From Pseudomonas saponiphila (GTDB lineage Bacteria; Pseudomonadota; Gammaproteobacteria; Pseudomonadales; Pseudomonadaceae), in contig NZ_FNTJ01000003.1 of NCBI RefSeq assembly GCF_900105185.1, positions 310,001 to 374,000 of the forward strand: DNA of 64,000 nucleotides. Reading direction: 5' to 3'. Positions within the stretch are counted from its first letter, which is position 1, and each line of letters begins with the position of its first letter. Under the pieces are notes generated by a model. The model saw nothing but the letters and a program-made list of their open reading frames with translations, did no database searches and was not told the origin of the DNA. The position numbers and the translations under genes were made by a program. Below are positions 50,375-58,526 of this stretch, piece by piece.

Positions 50375-50791
50375 TCAATCACGGATAGCGTTGGCGGCTT
50401 GCGTCATGCGATCAACCAACTCCTGACCGATGCACCGCACGGCTGTGGGAGTGAGTTCGAATATATCTGCGCACTGACCAGTAATCTCGTGATGCTCGCT
50501 GCGGGAATTCGCTTGAGCTATGCGCTCAATGAAGTAGGCCGCCCCTGCGGCGATGCCACCCTCAACAACAGCGCCAAACAGACCCTCGCGATGGTCGCCA
50601 TTGAGGATAAGGAACACGCGGCCACCCAGCACCAGCGCCGTGGTATGGCAGCCGTAATCCCTGGAGCTGGGGTTGTAGCTGACATAGCTGCCATCAATCG
50701 CCTTGGTGGTCGAATTGATGGAGCGCTGGCACAAGCCGGGAATCTCATGATTGCGGAAGGCGTTGCGGGCGGTGGTGGCTGTCTGGCTCAT
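50375..50791 (-). CDS. hypothetical protein, ILNGDHR family
   Basis: 138 residues. SYVSYNPSSRDYGCHTTALV, then LGGRVFLILNGDHREG, parallels the 100-residue protein at 6665. The extra C-terminal part has a helix and Cys. GAGGA upstream. First gene of a unit under copy 30. Confidence 0.75.
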   Translation of the reverse strand: MSQTATTARNAFRNHEIPGLCQRSINSTTKAIDGSYVSYNPSSRDYGCHTTALVLGGRVFLILNGDHREGLFGAVVEGGIAAGAAYFIERIAQANSRSEHHEITGQCADIFELTPTAVRCIGQELVDRMTQAANAIRD

Positions 50792-50833
50792 GTCGGTGTC
50801 CTCTGAGGTCCGGTTGAATTGCGTTGATGGGGG

Positions 50834-50866
50834 TCATCATCGAGCAACCGGGTGCGTGCCAGCAGA
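50834..50866 (-). promoter_or_regulatory. repeated promoter element, copy 30
   Basis: Core CTGCTGGCACG, then GATGATGA. Confidence 0.85.
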
Positions 50867-50953
50867 GGGAGAGCAGGAAAAGCCCCGATTCGAACGCGCC
50901 GCCCCCCGGAGAAGGGATTTCACTCCCACTCTCCGGCGGCGAAGGCAATCAGG

Positions 50954-51295
50954 CTAGGCGGGGAAGTCGACCATGGACCGGCGTTGGCAGCCCTTTTGGT
51001 AGAGGCCTGGCTGAAGCTCGCAGATCAAGCCACCGATCTCTTGGGCGTTTGCCTGGCAGTACCCCATCTTCAGGAGCTGGCGCACGACATCCGTTTCCCG
51101 GACGGGTACTGCTTTCAGGCCCAGAAACCCTGCGGCAAAGTTCATGCTCAGTCGCCGGGCAATCCAGTCGGCCAACTCGTCTGCGACATTGACGGCGAAA
51201 TTGCGGATGCGAAGCAGGTGATGCGCCTCGCACGGGGTGACCCAGAGCGGAAGGCCGGCCTTGGCGTAGGCCCGGCTTACGGATGATTTGACCAT
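50954..51295 (-). CDS. helical hypothetical protein
   Basis: 113 residues; helices (DELADWIARRLSMNFAAGFLG; VRQLLKMGYCQANAQEI). AGGAG upstream. Last gene of the 53214 operon; a GC-rich stem (50896-50941) follows. Confidence 0.7.
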   Translation of the reverse strand: MVKSSVSRAYAKAGLPLWVTPCEAHHLLRIRNFAVNVADELADWIARRLSMNFAAGFLGLKAVPVRETDVVRQLLKMGYCQANAQEIGGLICELQPGLYQKGCQRRSMVDFPA

Positions 51296-51318
51296 CGAGC
51301 TATCTCCTGAGTGTGGAT

Positions 51319-51342
51319 GGCCCAGCCTGAAGCGACTGGGCC
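51319..51342. repeat. inverted repeat
   Basis: GGCCCAG/CTGGGCC with a 10-base loop between 51365 and 51295; no T run. Confidence 0.5.
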
Positions 51343-51364
51343 ATGCTGCCGGGGTGGTGGCGGG

Positions 51365-52240
51365 TTAGATGAACTCAACCAAGTAGCCAAGGCTTTCAGC
51401 GTACTGGCGGGCGCGCTTGAAGCTCTCCAGCTCGCGGATGTCGTTCACGCCATCCGGTGCCTCGTCGTCGTAGTAGGTGTTGCCGACCCAAACCCAGTTT
51501 TCGTAGAAACACTTCACCAGAGTTGGGCGATCAACATAGGCCTTGAGCTTGATGCGCAGTGCACCGTCTTCGTCTGCTGTGGCGTCCAGGGAGCAGGTGG
51601 GGAACGTCCGACGATCAACGCCGGCGCAAAGGCCAATCGCTTCATAGGCAATGGCTTCGCGGCGGGTGGGCAGATCGGTTTCGTCGCGGTGGTAAACCAT
51701 GGCGATTCTCATGGCGTCCGGCATGGCCAGCTTGCCCGGCAGGTCGATCAGACCCTCTACCTGCCCTGAAGAGCCGATAAGGGGTTCGATGTCCTTCGCC
51801 GAAGGGTAATACTCGGTCAGGTAGCTGGGGCCGGCACCATCTGGCTTGCGCTCTGCAACGCGCAGATAGCGTTGGCCAGACACCCCGGAGAATGAGATCA
51901 GAATCTCGGCCTCCGAGTGTGCGTGCTGGATAGTCCGCACGTTTCCGGTCGAGTCGAAGAACAGGCCCGCGTTGATGCCGGCCACGCTGATTGGCAGCAA
52001 GCTCAGGTCAACCAGTCCCGGTGGGATAGGGCGTTGCAACTTGTCCTCGCACACGAAGCTGGCGCTTGCATCGCAGTAGGAGCACTTGCAGCAGGTCATG
52101 AGCGAGGTCAGGTCGAAGTCGATACCACCTACAGGCACGAGATTCGGGCGCGAACCATCAGGGCGTTGGTTGACGTAGGCTTCGCAGACGCCGCTTACGG
52201 TCAACTCCAGCGACCCACACTCCGGGCATTTCCAGTTCAT
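51365..52240 (-). CDS. zinc-ribbon-containing hypothetical protein
   Basis: 291 residues. N-terminal CPECGS and CCKCSYCDAS form a zinc ribbon (about 5-60). A large strand-rich part follows, with several GG/DG turns, and a C-terminal helix. Role unknown. Confidence 0.75.
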   Translation of the reverse strand: MNWKCPECGSLELTVSGVCEAYVNQRPDGSRPNLVPVGGIDFDLTSLMTCCKCSYCDASASFVCEDKLQRPIPPGLVDLSLLPISVAGINAGLFFDSTGNVRTIQHAHSEAEILISFSGVSGQRYLRVAERKPDGAGPSYLTEYYPSAKDIEPLIGSSGQVEGLIDLPGKLAMPDAMRIAMVYHRDETDLPTRREAIAYEAIGLCAGVDRRTFPTCSLDATADEDGALRIKLKAYVDRPTLVKCFYENWVWVGNTYYDDEAPDGVNDIRELESFKRARQYAESLGYLVEFI

Positions 52241-52488
52241 TGCGCTTGCTCCTGAGTAGATTCAGCCTTGCTCACGATGTCGTTATTGCTCTCGCGGCCG
52301 GCTTGCAGGCGACCGCTCTTGTGCCAGCGGTCTTCGGTACCGCAATTGGCATAGGTGCCAACGCAGCCGAAGTCATGACGGCTGGAGGCCTTGCTGACGG
52401 TGACGGTCTCGCCGCAGCGGGTGACGTAATCGCCGGGCTCGTCGACTACGACGGGCAGGTTCACGAAGGCGGCAAAGTAGGCGCTCAC
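52237..52488 (-). CDS. hypothetical protein
   Basis: 83 residues from a GTG with GAGGAA upstream. YVTRCGETVTVSKASSRHDF, then GCVGTYANCGTEDRWHKSG: a small Cys/His domain that may bind metal. Overlaps the next start (ATGA). Confidence 0.65.
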   Translation of the reverse strand: MSAYFAAFVNLPVVVDEPGDYVTRCGETVTVSKASSRHDFGCVGTYANCGTEDRWHKSGRLQAGRESNNDIVSKAESTQEQAQ

Positions 52489-52498
52489 GGGGATTCCT

Positions 52499-52690
52499 CT
52501 AAATGCGATTGAATGCGACGGACACAAAGTCATCGACCTGAAGACCGCATTGCTCCGCGATCTTGCGCTTCGAGTTTTCAAACACACTCTCGGCAGACGG
52601 CCTGAAAAAGCTGCGCACGGTGATAACGCCCGAAGCGTGGACATCAGAGCCCTTGAGCTTCACAGCGATGAAGTAGTGGCGCTTGATCAT
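52499..52690 (-). CDS. small hypothetical protein
   Basis: 63 residues; strand-rich (HYFIAVKLKGSDVHASGVITV), then a helix. AAAGGA upstream. Confidence 0.7.
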   Translation of the reverse strand: MIKRHYFIAVKLKGSDVHASGVITVRSFFRPSAESVFENSKRKIAEQCGLQVDDFVSVAFNRI

Positions 52691-52711
52691 GGGGTGGAGT
52701 CCTTTAGCCGA

Positions 52712-52945
52712 TCAGCATTCTTTCTGTTGAACCGTTTGCCCAGCAGGAGTGATCTCCTGGCTCCCCAGCTGTTGAGGGGGACGAAAAGCTTCAAGAAACC
52801 CGTACATGAAGCACCAAGCCGTCAGCCAAACCGTGACCAGCTTTAGCGCGGAAGAAATGGACGAAGGCTCTGTGGCAACAGCAGTGAAAAAATCCAGAAC
52901 CAGCAGGGAAAACCAAAAGGCAATCCATTTATTAGTCGTGAACAT
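52712..52945 (-). CDS. small membrane protein
   Basis: 77 residues; spans at about 6-26 and 34-55, then a Gln-rich tail. AAGGAAA upstream. Confidence 0.7.
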   Translation of the reverse strand: MFTTNKWIAFWFSLLVLDFFTAVATEPSSISSALKLVTVWLTAWCFMYGFLEAFRPPQQLGSQEITPAGQTVQQKEC

Positions 52946-52986
52946 CTCTATTTCCTTCTTTCGGAGTAATGGTTGGGGATGACGGC

Positions 52987-53214
52987 TTAGCCGGCCACCA
53001 GCTCGTGGTAGTTCAGCTTGTGCTCGCGCAGGGCTTCCTCAGCCGCCTTCTGCGCGGCCCGTGCCTCGATCTTCTCAGCGAGGGTGACCAGCGTGCTCAC
53101 ACGCGACTTGGCGCGGGTGATAGCGCCCTTTAAGCGGGTGGCTTCCTTCTTCCACTGGGCATCAGTCATCTTCTGATTGCCAGTTACCAGTGCTTGGGCT
53201 TGGATTGCGCTCAT
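52987..53214 (-). CDS. helical charged protein
   Basis: 75 residues, nearly all helix (KKEATRLKGAITRAKSRVST; EKIEARAAQKAAEEALREHK). First gene of a six-gene operon under copy 31. Confidence 0.7.
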   Translation of the reverse strand: MSAIQAQALVTGNQKMTDAQWKKEATRLKGAITRAKSRVSTLVTLAEKIEARAAQKAAEEALREHKLNYHELVAG

Positions 53215-53247
53215 CTCGGTGTTCCTGTGTGTTGTTTCGAAGTGAGG

Positions 53248-53280
53248 CCATCATCGCCTTGGAGGATGCGTGCCAGCAGA
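53248..53280 (-). promoter_or_regulatory. repeated promoter element, copy 31
   Basis: Core CTGCTGGCACG, then GATGATGG. Around it about 45 bases match copy 32 almost exactly. Confidence 0.85.
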
Positions 53281-53285
53281 TGGGG

Positions 53286-53350
53286 TGAAAGAAAATCTCG
53301 CGAGGGGGCCGGTCAGAAGCAACTCGCTTCACCCTCCAACATCGGCCCCC
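53286..53350 (-). terminator. possible ter­minator with long loop
   Basis: Minus-strand stem GGGGGCCG/CGGCCCCC around a 31-base loop, then a T-rich run. Ends the 53884 unit. Confidence 0.55.
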
Positions 53351-53369
53351 AATCAGGTTGCTTGGATGA

Positions 53370-53612
53370 CTACGCGCAGCGCGGCTCGCACTGGCAGTGG
53401 TTCATGGTGGAGCCGGCAGGGTTGCGCAGGTACTCACGGCTTTGACGCAGCATCTGGGCAACGTCGGAAGGCGCGACCCTGGTACCGCAGGCATAGACCG
53501 GGTTCGTGCCCATCAGCCAGTTCACGCGCTTCTCATGGTGGGCTTTGTCGGCGCGGCGCTGGGCATCGGCCATGGCTTTAGCGTTGCTGGTGCTGGTGCT
53601 CTGAGTGGTCAT
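53370..53612 (-). CDS. small basic protein
   Basis: 80 residues; Ser/Thr repeat at the start (TTQSTSTSN), basic helix (AQRRADKAHHEKRV), two late Cys (HCQCEPRC). GGGGGAA upstream. Confidence 0.7.
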   Translation of the reverse strand: MTTQSTSTSNAKAMADAQRRADKAHHEKRVNWLMGTNPVYACGTRVAPSDVAQMLRQSREYLRNPAGSTMNHCQCEPRCA

Positions 53613-53626
53613 CGGTGTTCCCCCTG

Positions 53627-53884
53627 TTATTTCATGCGGCGCATGTTGGGCATCGGCTTCAGCCGGAGAATCTCGTGGCGCAATTCGAGGATGGTGTTGT
53701 TCATCATCATGATCAGCGCCTCGACGGTCGGCTCATCGCTGCGCACAACCATGCCAGCCATCATGGCCAGCTCGCGGGTATCGCAGCCGAGTAAGTGCTT
53801 GAGCTTGTCCAGCAGGGCAAGGTCACTCCCGGTCGGGGTGACGGACGCTTTCGGCTTGGCCTTGGTGGTTTTGTCTGCGCTCAT
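53627..53884 (-). CDS. small helical protein
   Basis: 85 residues; basic N-terminal tail, helices (LDKLKHLLGCDTRELAMMAG; IMMMNNTILELRHEILRLK). First gene of the unit under copy 32. Confidence 0.7.
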   Translation of the reverse strand: MSADKTTKAKPKASVTPTGSDLALLDKLKHLLGCDTRELAMMAGMVVRSDEPTVEALIMMMNNTILELRHEILRLKPMPNMRRMK

Positions 53885-53917
53885 TTCGGTGTGCCTCTTG
53901 GCTGTTTCGAAGTGAGG

Positions 53918-53950
53918 CCATCATCGCCCTGGTGGATGCGTGCCAGCAGA
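53918..53950 (-). promoter_or_regulatory. repeated promoter element, copy 32
   Basis: Core CTGCTGGCACG, then GATGATGG. The region to +25 is nearly identical to copy 31. Confidence 0.85.
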
Positions 53951-53998
53951 GGGTGCGGGTTTATTTCATCCGCTCGGTTGGGTGCCGAACTTGGTTGC

Positions 53999-54760
53999 TC
54001 AACAGTCCCGTACTTCGCACACGCCTTCGGCCAGCCGGATGCCGTCTGCGCGCTTAGCCGCCTCGGCATCGACATGTCTTACCAGGGCACTGAGGCGCAT
54101 GGCTTTGGCTTCGGTGCTGTAATCGAGTTCCAGTTCGCTGAGTTCGACGGCTACCGCCAGCGCCCGTGCCCTCGCGGAGGGGAGTGCTTGCTTGATGCGG
54201 TCTATGCAGTAGAAGCCGGCCCCGAGGTCATGCCATGTCACCACGTCGTAGGTGAAACCAACTTCGCATGGGGCGCACCGGCCTAGGGCTGCCTCCCAAT
54301 CACACTCCCTGGCGTCCCATTCCTCTTGGGAAACCTCGGCGGGGCGATCGGTCGAATTCTGGTACCCGTAGCGTTCAAACCCGAGATCGAGCAGCGAATC
54401 GATGTAGCCGCAATCGCGCTCGATGAAGTACAGGGCGAGCAGGTCGCCCTGGTGAGGGATAAGGGTGATGGAGAGTGTGCAGTCCCAGTCGACGCTACGG
54501 ATGCTCTTGCCCAGCACCTCTGCCTTGGCGGCGAAGAAGTCCGTTTGGGCTCGCATGTAGGGGCTTGAACCTGACGCCGGCTTGAGAGGGCAGTAATTCT
54601 CGGCCAGATCGGCGGCGAATGCCATGCGCGTGGCAATGCCGGAGGCGATGGCTTTCGCGCCTGCCTCCACGCATGCCGGGCGGATGCTCCGAAGCTTTGC
54701 CAGTGCCTGCTCCAGCGTGCAGTTACGCAGACGCAGGCCGTTGTAAATCTTCGTGCTCAT
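53999..54760 (-). CDS. hypothetical protein
   Basis: 253 residues from MSTKIYNG, GAGGG upstream. Helical and strand regions with Cys near the middle (YCPLKP; GRCAPCEVGF). C-terminal helices. No family recognised. Follows 54786-55337. Confidence 0.75.
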   Translation of the reverse strand: MSTKIYNGLRLRNCTLEQALAKLRSIRPACVEAGAKAIASGIATRMAFAADLAENYCPLKPASGSSPYMRAQTDFFAAKAEVLGKSIRSVDWDCTLSITLIPHQGDLLALYFIERDCGYIDSLLDLGFERYGYQNSTDRPAEVSQEEWDARECDWEAALGRCAPCEVGFTYDVVTWHDLGAGFYCIDRIKQALPSARARALAVAVELSELELDYSTEAKAMRLSALVRHVDAEAAKRADGIRLAEGVCEVRDC

Positions 54761-54785
54761 GGCATCCCTCGCTGAATGGCCGCTG

Positions 54786-55337
54786 TTAGCTGGCTGCTGC
54801 CAGTGCGCCGGTGCTGGTGCTGGTGCGGCGCTTGAGCATTTCCAGTACCTGATCACGAATCAGGGCGCGCTCTGCGTGTGCGGCCTCATTGCGGGTCTTG
54901 AAGGTGAAGTCACCCTCTTCGTGCAGGGCAGATCGACGCGGGTCGCAGACGACCCTCCACTTGCCGTCCTCGTAGTTGTTGCTGACGCAGCCGCAGCCAC
55001 CGCTGATGTGGGAAATGCCGTGGACATACCAGCCACCATGACGCCAGCGGGTGAACATGGGCTCCCAATTCGGGTCTTCAGAGATCGCCTCGGTGACGTT
55101 CATGACCCGGCTGTGGGCGAATTCGGCGCTGCCGTTGACGAAACCTACGCGGGCCTCCAGCAGGACCGGCTTGTCGTAGGCCGTGCCGTGCAGCACTTTG
55201 ATCAGGAGGCCATCTTCCTCGAACCACGGCTCGTCGGAGAGGTAGCCGTAGCCGAAATGGCCTGCCTTGAAGCGTTTGTCGGCTTCCTGGATGCGGGCGG
55301 CCAGCAGGGTTGCGTCAGTCTTTTGTGCAGTGCTCAT
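54786..55337 (-). CDS. hypothetical protein
   Basis: 183 residues; helices, an aromatic strand (RWRHGGWYVHGISHISGGCG) and an STST-type repeat near the C-terminus (RRTSTSTG). GGAGC upstream. First gene under copy 33. Confidence 0.75.
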   Translation of the reverse strand: MSTAQKTDATLLAARIQEADKRFKAGHFGYGYLSDEPWFEEDGLLIKVLHGTAYDKPVLLEARVGFVNGSAEFAHSRVMNVTEAISEDPNWEPMFTRWRHGGWYVHGISHISGGCGCVSNNYEDGKWRVVCDPRRSALHEEGDFTFKTRNEAAHAERALIRDQVLEMLKRRTSTSTGALAAAS

Positions 55338-55368
55338 CGGGTTAGCTCCAGCTGTTGAGTTGATGGGC

Positions 55369-55401
55369 TTATGTTCCCCTGAGCCTTTGCGTGCCAGCAG
55401 A
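55369..55401 (-). promoter_or_regulatory. repeated promoter element, copy 33
   Basis: Core CTGCTGGCACG, then GAACATAA. Confidence 0.85.
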
Positions 55402-55437
55402 TCTGATCGGCACGCCAGGCAATCAAGGGCGAAGCCA

Positions 55438-55611
55438 TCACGCCACGCGGCGGAATCGCGTCAGGTGTTCAACCGAGCTTTCATGGCTGCGGGTCAGGCG
55501 GGCTTGGCAGTAGGCAAGCCAGCTCACTTTAAGTGCCCGGAGCTCGTCGAGCTGCTCATCGGTGACCTTGGCGATGCGGCCCTTGCTGATGATCTCGGTG
55601 TTCATGGCCAT
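55438..55611 (-). CDS. 57-residue helical protein
   Basis: MAMNTEIISKGRIAKVTDEQ, then helices and a basic end RFRRVA. AAAGGA upstream. Probably co-transcribed with 55685 and 56030. Confidence 0.7.
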   Translation of the reverse strand: MAMNTEIISKGRIAKVTDEQLDELRALKVSWLAYCQARLTRSHESSVEHLTRFRRVA

Positions 55612-55684
55612 GGCTGTCGTCCTTTGCGGGTCTATGTTCGGTGCCGACTTGTGCCGGCTGTCGAGGTGTTCGGTACCGGGCCGA

Positions 55685-56011
55685 TCAGAACAGGGTCATC
55701 TGGCCTTTGAACGGGCCAATCTCGATGTGGTGCGAGTTCGGCCCCAAGAATCCGGCCTCAACCATCGCTCGCTCACACTCTTCCACGGTTTCGAAGCCTG
55801 CCGCCTCGTGGGCCTTGTCCGTCGCCAGCAGAATCCAGTCCCCAAGCGCGGACTCGAAGGCACCGACATACATGCGATGGCCGCCATACGCCTTCCAGCC
55901 GGCCTGGAACGGGCGATCGGGTGAAACCCGGAAGAAGGCCAGTGCTTCGAGTGAAGGCGCAGCCAGGGGCATTGCAGGGGTGCTGGCGCTGGTTTGGCTG
56001 TAGAGGTTCAT
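55685..56011 (-). CDS. hypothetical protein
   Basis: 108 residues; STP-rich start, a strand region (MYVGAFESALGDWILLATDK) and a helix (TVEECERAMVEAGF). AAGGAAG upstream. Confidence 0.7.
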   Translation of the reverse strand: MNLYSQTSASTPAMPLAAPSLEALAFFRVSPDRPFQAGWKAYGGHRMYVGAFESALGDWILLATDKAHEAAGFETVEECERAMVEAGFLGPNSHHIEIGPFKGQMTLF

Positions 56012-56029
56012 GCGGCGGCTTCCTTGCGC

Positions 56030-56275
56030 TTAGGCGATGGCGGCATTGGTGAACAGGGCTTTGTCGCTCGGGTGGGCACCGTTGCGGATGGCTGCCAGGC
56101 GTGCCTTCGCTTGGGCCTTGATGCGGATACGTTCCTCAACCGAGAGGGCATTCCAGTCGCGGGTTTCCTCGACGGTACGGCCGCAGGTGGCACACACGTA
56201 ATCGCCCACGCTCTGGGTGCAGCGGCCAGCGCAGGGGTTTGCTTCAGGCTGGTTGCGGTTACCGAGGATGCTCAT
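56030..56275 (-). CDS. DUF1289-like protein
   Basis: 81 residues. NPCAGRCTQSVGDYVCATCG, then RTVEETRDWNALSVEERIRI is the DUF1289 pattern (C-x3-C...C-x2-C-G-R-T-x2-E-x3-W), thought to bind a metal or cluster. First gene of a three-gene unit under copy 34. Confidence 0.8.
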   Translation of the reverse strand: MSILGNRNQPEANPCAGRCTQSVGDYVCATCGRTVEETRDWNALSVEERIRIKAQAKARLAAIRNGAHPSDKALFTNAAIA

Positions 56276-56309
56276 GGTTGACTCCGTGGGTGTTCGTTTC
56301 GACTTGGGT

Positions 56310-56342
56310 TCATTGTGCGTCCACTGAATGCGTGCCAGCAGG
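56310..56342 (-). promoter_or_regulatory. repeated promoter element, copy 34
   Basis: Core CTGCTGGCACG, then CACAATGA. Confidence 0.8.
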
Positions 56343-56353
56343 TCAAATGCCCA

Positions 56354-56632
56354 TCATGAAAACCACCCGTTCACGGCCCATGTGATGCCCTGAAACCGGC
56401 ATGCTTCCAGCCCGAGGTTCGGCCCCCAATTCGCGGCGTAGGAAAAGCCCGCAATCGCCCAGGCCTGCCGCTCGGCAAACCACCACACTCCCCTGAAAGG
56501 CCGCTCTTGCTGTGCTTCGTGCTGTTGGGCTGGTGCCGCGCGGAGAACGAGTTCGTTGAGGCGGTACCGGTGACGAGTGAGTGATAGGCGGGCGGGCGCT
56601 TCGTAGGCCAGTCCGCAAACCAACTTCGGCAT
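56354..56632 (-). CDS. aromatic-rich hypothetical protein
   Basis: 92 residues; rich in Trp/Phe (RGVWWFAERQAWAIAGFSYA). The reading frame was chosen because its content looks like a folded protein and it abuts the upstream gene by 9 bases; two other frames are open too. No strong ribosome site. Confidence 0.55.
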   Translation of the reverse strand: MPKLVCGLAYEAPARLSLTRHRYRLNELVLRAAPAQQHEAQQERPFRGVWWFAERQAWAIAGFSYAANWGPNLGLEACRFQGITWAVNGWFS

Positions 56633-56641
56633 CGATAGGGG

Positions 56642-56923
56642 TTACGGGGCAGGGGTTGCAGCGAGGGAGTCGGTACCGCTCTTGGTGATCTCGACATCCA
56701 TGTTGAACTTGGTGTCGAGGATCTGCCTGGACTTCTCGCTCACCTTGCCGCCCTCAAAACGCACTGTGCACTGCGCTACCTTGGCGCGAAACCCTCGCCA
56801 TGACCCACGCACAACGGGCAGCCACTCTTTCGCTGCCGCACGGGAGGGATAGGGCTTACCGACACGCATCCAGCCTTTGATCGGGTGCTGCACCATGGTG
56901 AAGAACACTGTCTGCTTTTCCAT
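56642..56923 (-). CDS. hypothetical protein
   Basis: 93 residues, basic; strands (VFFTMVQHPIKGWMRVGKPY), a helix, then strands. AGGAGG upstream, strong. Confidence 0.75.
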   Translation of the reverse strand: MEKQTVFFTMVQHPIKGWMRVGKPYPSRAAAKEWLPVVRGSWRGFRAKVAQCTVRFEGGKVSEKSRQILDTKFNMDVEITKSGTDSLAATPAP

Positions 56924-56984
56924 CCATCAACCTCCTGTCCAGGCCTGCGGCCAATTGGCGTCTTGGCGTCTGATGATTTGCCCC

Positions 56985-57017
56985 CAGAGATAGGCTCCGA
57001 TATCGCGTGCCTAAAAC
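56985..57017 (-). promoter_or_regulatory. repeated promoter element, degenerate copy
   Basis: TTTAGGCACG keeps GGCACG; the downstream part (TATCTCTG) is a poor match. Upstream of 56923-56354. Confidence 0.4.
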
Positions 57018-57025
57018 CTGCGGGC

Positions 57026-57054
57026 AAAAAAATCCCGCCAAGGGGGAAGGCGGG
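57026..57054 (-). terminator. intrinsic terminator
   Basis: Minus-strand stem CCCGCC/GGCGGG, then ATTTTTTTG. Ends the 58018 gene. Confidence 0.85.
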
Positions 57055-57148
57055 AAAAGGTACAGCTCTACACAGAACCACTTGAGTGGATGATCAGGAT
57101 AACAATCAGGTCAGGGGTGTCATCCCAATATGGCTTCGTGAAACACGC

Positions 57149-58018
57149 TTACCGGCGAGCCATGCGTACAGAGCTGGCTACGCGCCCATCCGGGGTGTAG
57201 GTCCGGCGTTCCAGCATGTTCCGGTTGATCTGCTGATAGCTGACCATGCCGCCATCGTCACACTCTGTGGGCTCCTGAAACCCGGCAAGGCTCATGCTGC
57301 CACTGGTCATGAAGGCGAACCGGCTGCGGCCGGAGCAGTAGTTGTCCTCGAACTCGGTGAAGCTTTCGCCGTCCTGGGCCAGTCGAACGTAGATCGTGGA
57401 GCGCGGGCCGCCATATTTGCCGCCCAACTCTGCTTCCCAATCGCCAACCAAGTTATCGGGTACCGGTACTACGCTAGGGCGCAATGAACCCTCCCCGGTG
57501 ACCTGGCCATCGCTGATCGTGCGCAGCAGCACACTCCCATCGCGCTGTGGCTTCACGGCCAACTGCTCAGACGGTACGCACTGGCCTTCCGCATCCTCGT
57601 AGACGTGCTCGACGAACGTCATGGAGTCACCGTAGTAGCTGCGTACTGCCTTCAGGTTGGAAGCGCACGCAACGTCCGGGTAGCTGGCATGGGAGAAGCG
57701 GCCATCCAGGAGTGTGAGCATGACGGTATAGCCGCCATTCGCCGTCCGAACTTGGCCGGCGTACAGGTCACCGGGATTGCCGGGGCTCACTCTCCGGGTG
57801 CGGACCATCGGGCGATCGGCACTCCGGGTATTGGTGCGGGCGCTGGTGCTGGTGCTGCGCTGGCCGGATGCCTCACCATCAGACGGCAATCCCAACAGGA
57901 CCTTACCGGCCATCTCAGCTGCACCGTCTCCGATGCTACTCAGGGGGCTATTGGTACCGCAGCCACTGAGCAGGAATGCCAGTACCAGAGGGATTGTCAG
58001 GGAAGCATGGCGGTTCAT
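57149..58018 (-). CDS. lipoprotein
   Basis: 289 residues from MNRHASLT, AAAGGA upstream. Lipobox LSGC at about 18-21. A low-complexity Ser/Thr/Arg linker (about 55-80) precedes a strand-rich domain with several Cys. Function unknown; envelope location. Confidence 0.8.
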   Translation of the reverse strand: MNRHASLTIPLVLAFLLSGCGTNSPLSSIGDGAAEMAGKVLLGLPSDGEASGQRSTSTSARTNTRSADRPMVRTRRVSPGNPGDLYAGQVRTANGGYTVMLTLLDGRFSHASYPDVACASNLKAVRSYYGDSMTFVEHVYEDAEGQCVPSEQLAVKPQRDGSVLLRTISDGQVTGEGSLRPSVVPVPDNLVGDWEAELGGKYGGPRSTIYVRLAQDGESFTEFEDNYCSGRSRFAFMTSGSMSLAGFQEPTECDDGGMVSYQQINRNMLERRTYTPDGRVASSVRMARR

Positions 58019-58076
58019 TGGTTGCATCCTTTCGCGATTTAACACCGGCTCTGCGGGAGTGTGGTGGGGCTTACCC

Positions 58077-58448
58077 TCAATTCTGCCCGAGCAGGAGGTT
58101 TACGGGCAGGGCGATAGCGGCCTTGGCCTTCTCTACCTGATCCTCCGAGCCAAAGCATCCGAGCTGGACAGTAACCCCGCCAAAGGTCTTGGCACTCAAG
58201 GTCAACTCAACGGACTGGCAGTATCCGCTGGCACTGTGGATGTCGCTTGCAGCGTGCTCCGGGACTGCGCCTGCCGATTCATCATCACCACTGAAGCGGA
58301 CATGAGACTGCTCCAGTTCCTGATAGGTGAAGCCATCACCGACCGGACGGCTGAGAATCTGGTCCTCGTCGTCACAGGAGATCTCAAGGGTGACATCCAC
58401 TTCGAAGGTGGACGGGTCGATCAGGTCGAGGGGCAGTGCGTTGGTCAT
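58077..58448 (-). CDS. acidic hypothetical protein
   Basis: 123 residues, strand-rich and acidic (VDVTLEISCDDEDQILS), Cys-containing. First gene of a two-gene unit with the lipoprotein, under copy 36. Confidence 0.75.
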   Translation of the reverse strand: MTNALPLDLIDPSTFEVDVTLEISCDDEDQILSRPVGDGFTYQELEQSHVRFSGDDESAGAVPEHAASDIHSASGYCQSVELTLSAKTFGGVTVQLGCFGSEDQVEKAKAAIALPVNLLLGQN

Positions 58449-58481
58449 GGCGTTGGTTCCTGCTGATGTCTGAAAGTGAGG

Positions 58482-58514
58482 CCATCTTCAGTTAGAGCAA
58501 TGCGTGCCAACAGA
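58482..58514 (-). promoter_or_regulatory. repeated promoter element, copy 36
   Basis: Core CTGTTGGCACG, then GAAGATGG; shares the transcribed GCCTCACTTT stretch with copies 31 and 32. Confidence 0.85.
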
Positions 58515-58526
58515 TGCAGGCCTGTA

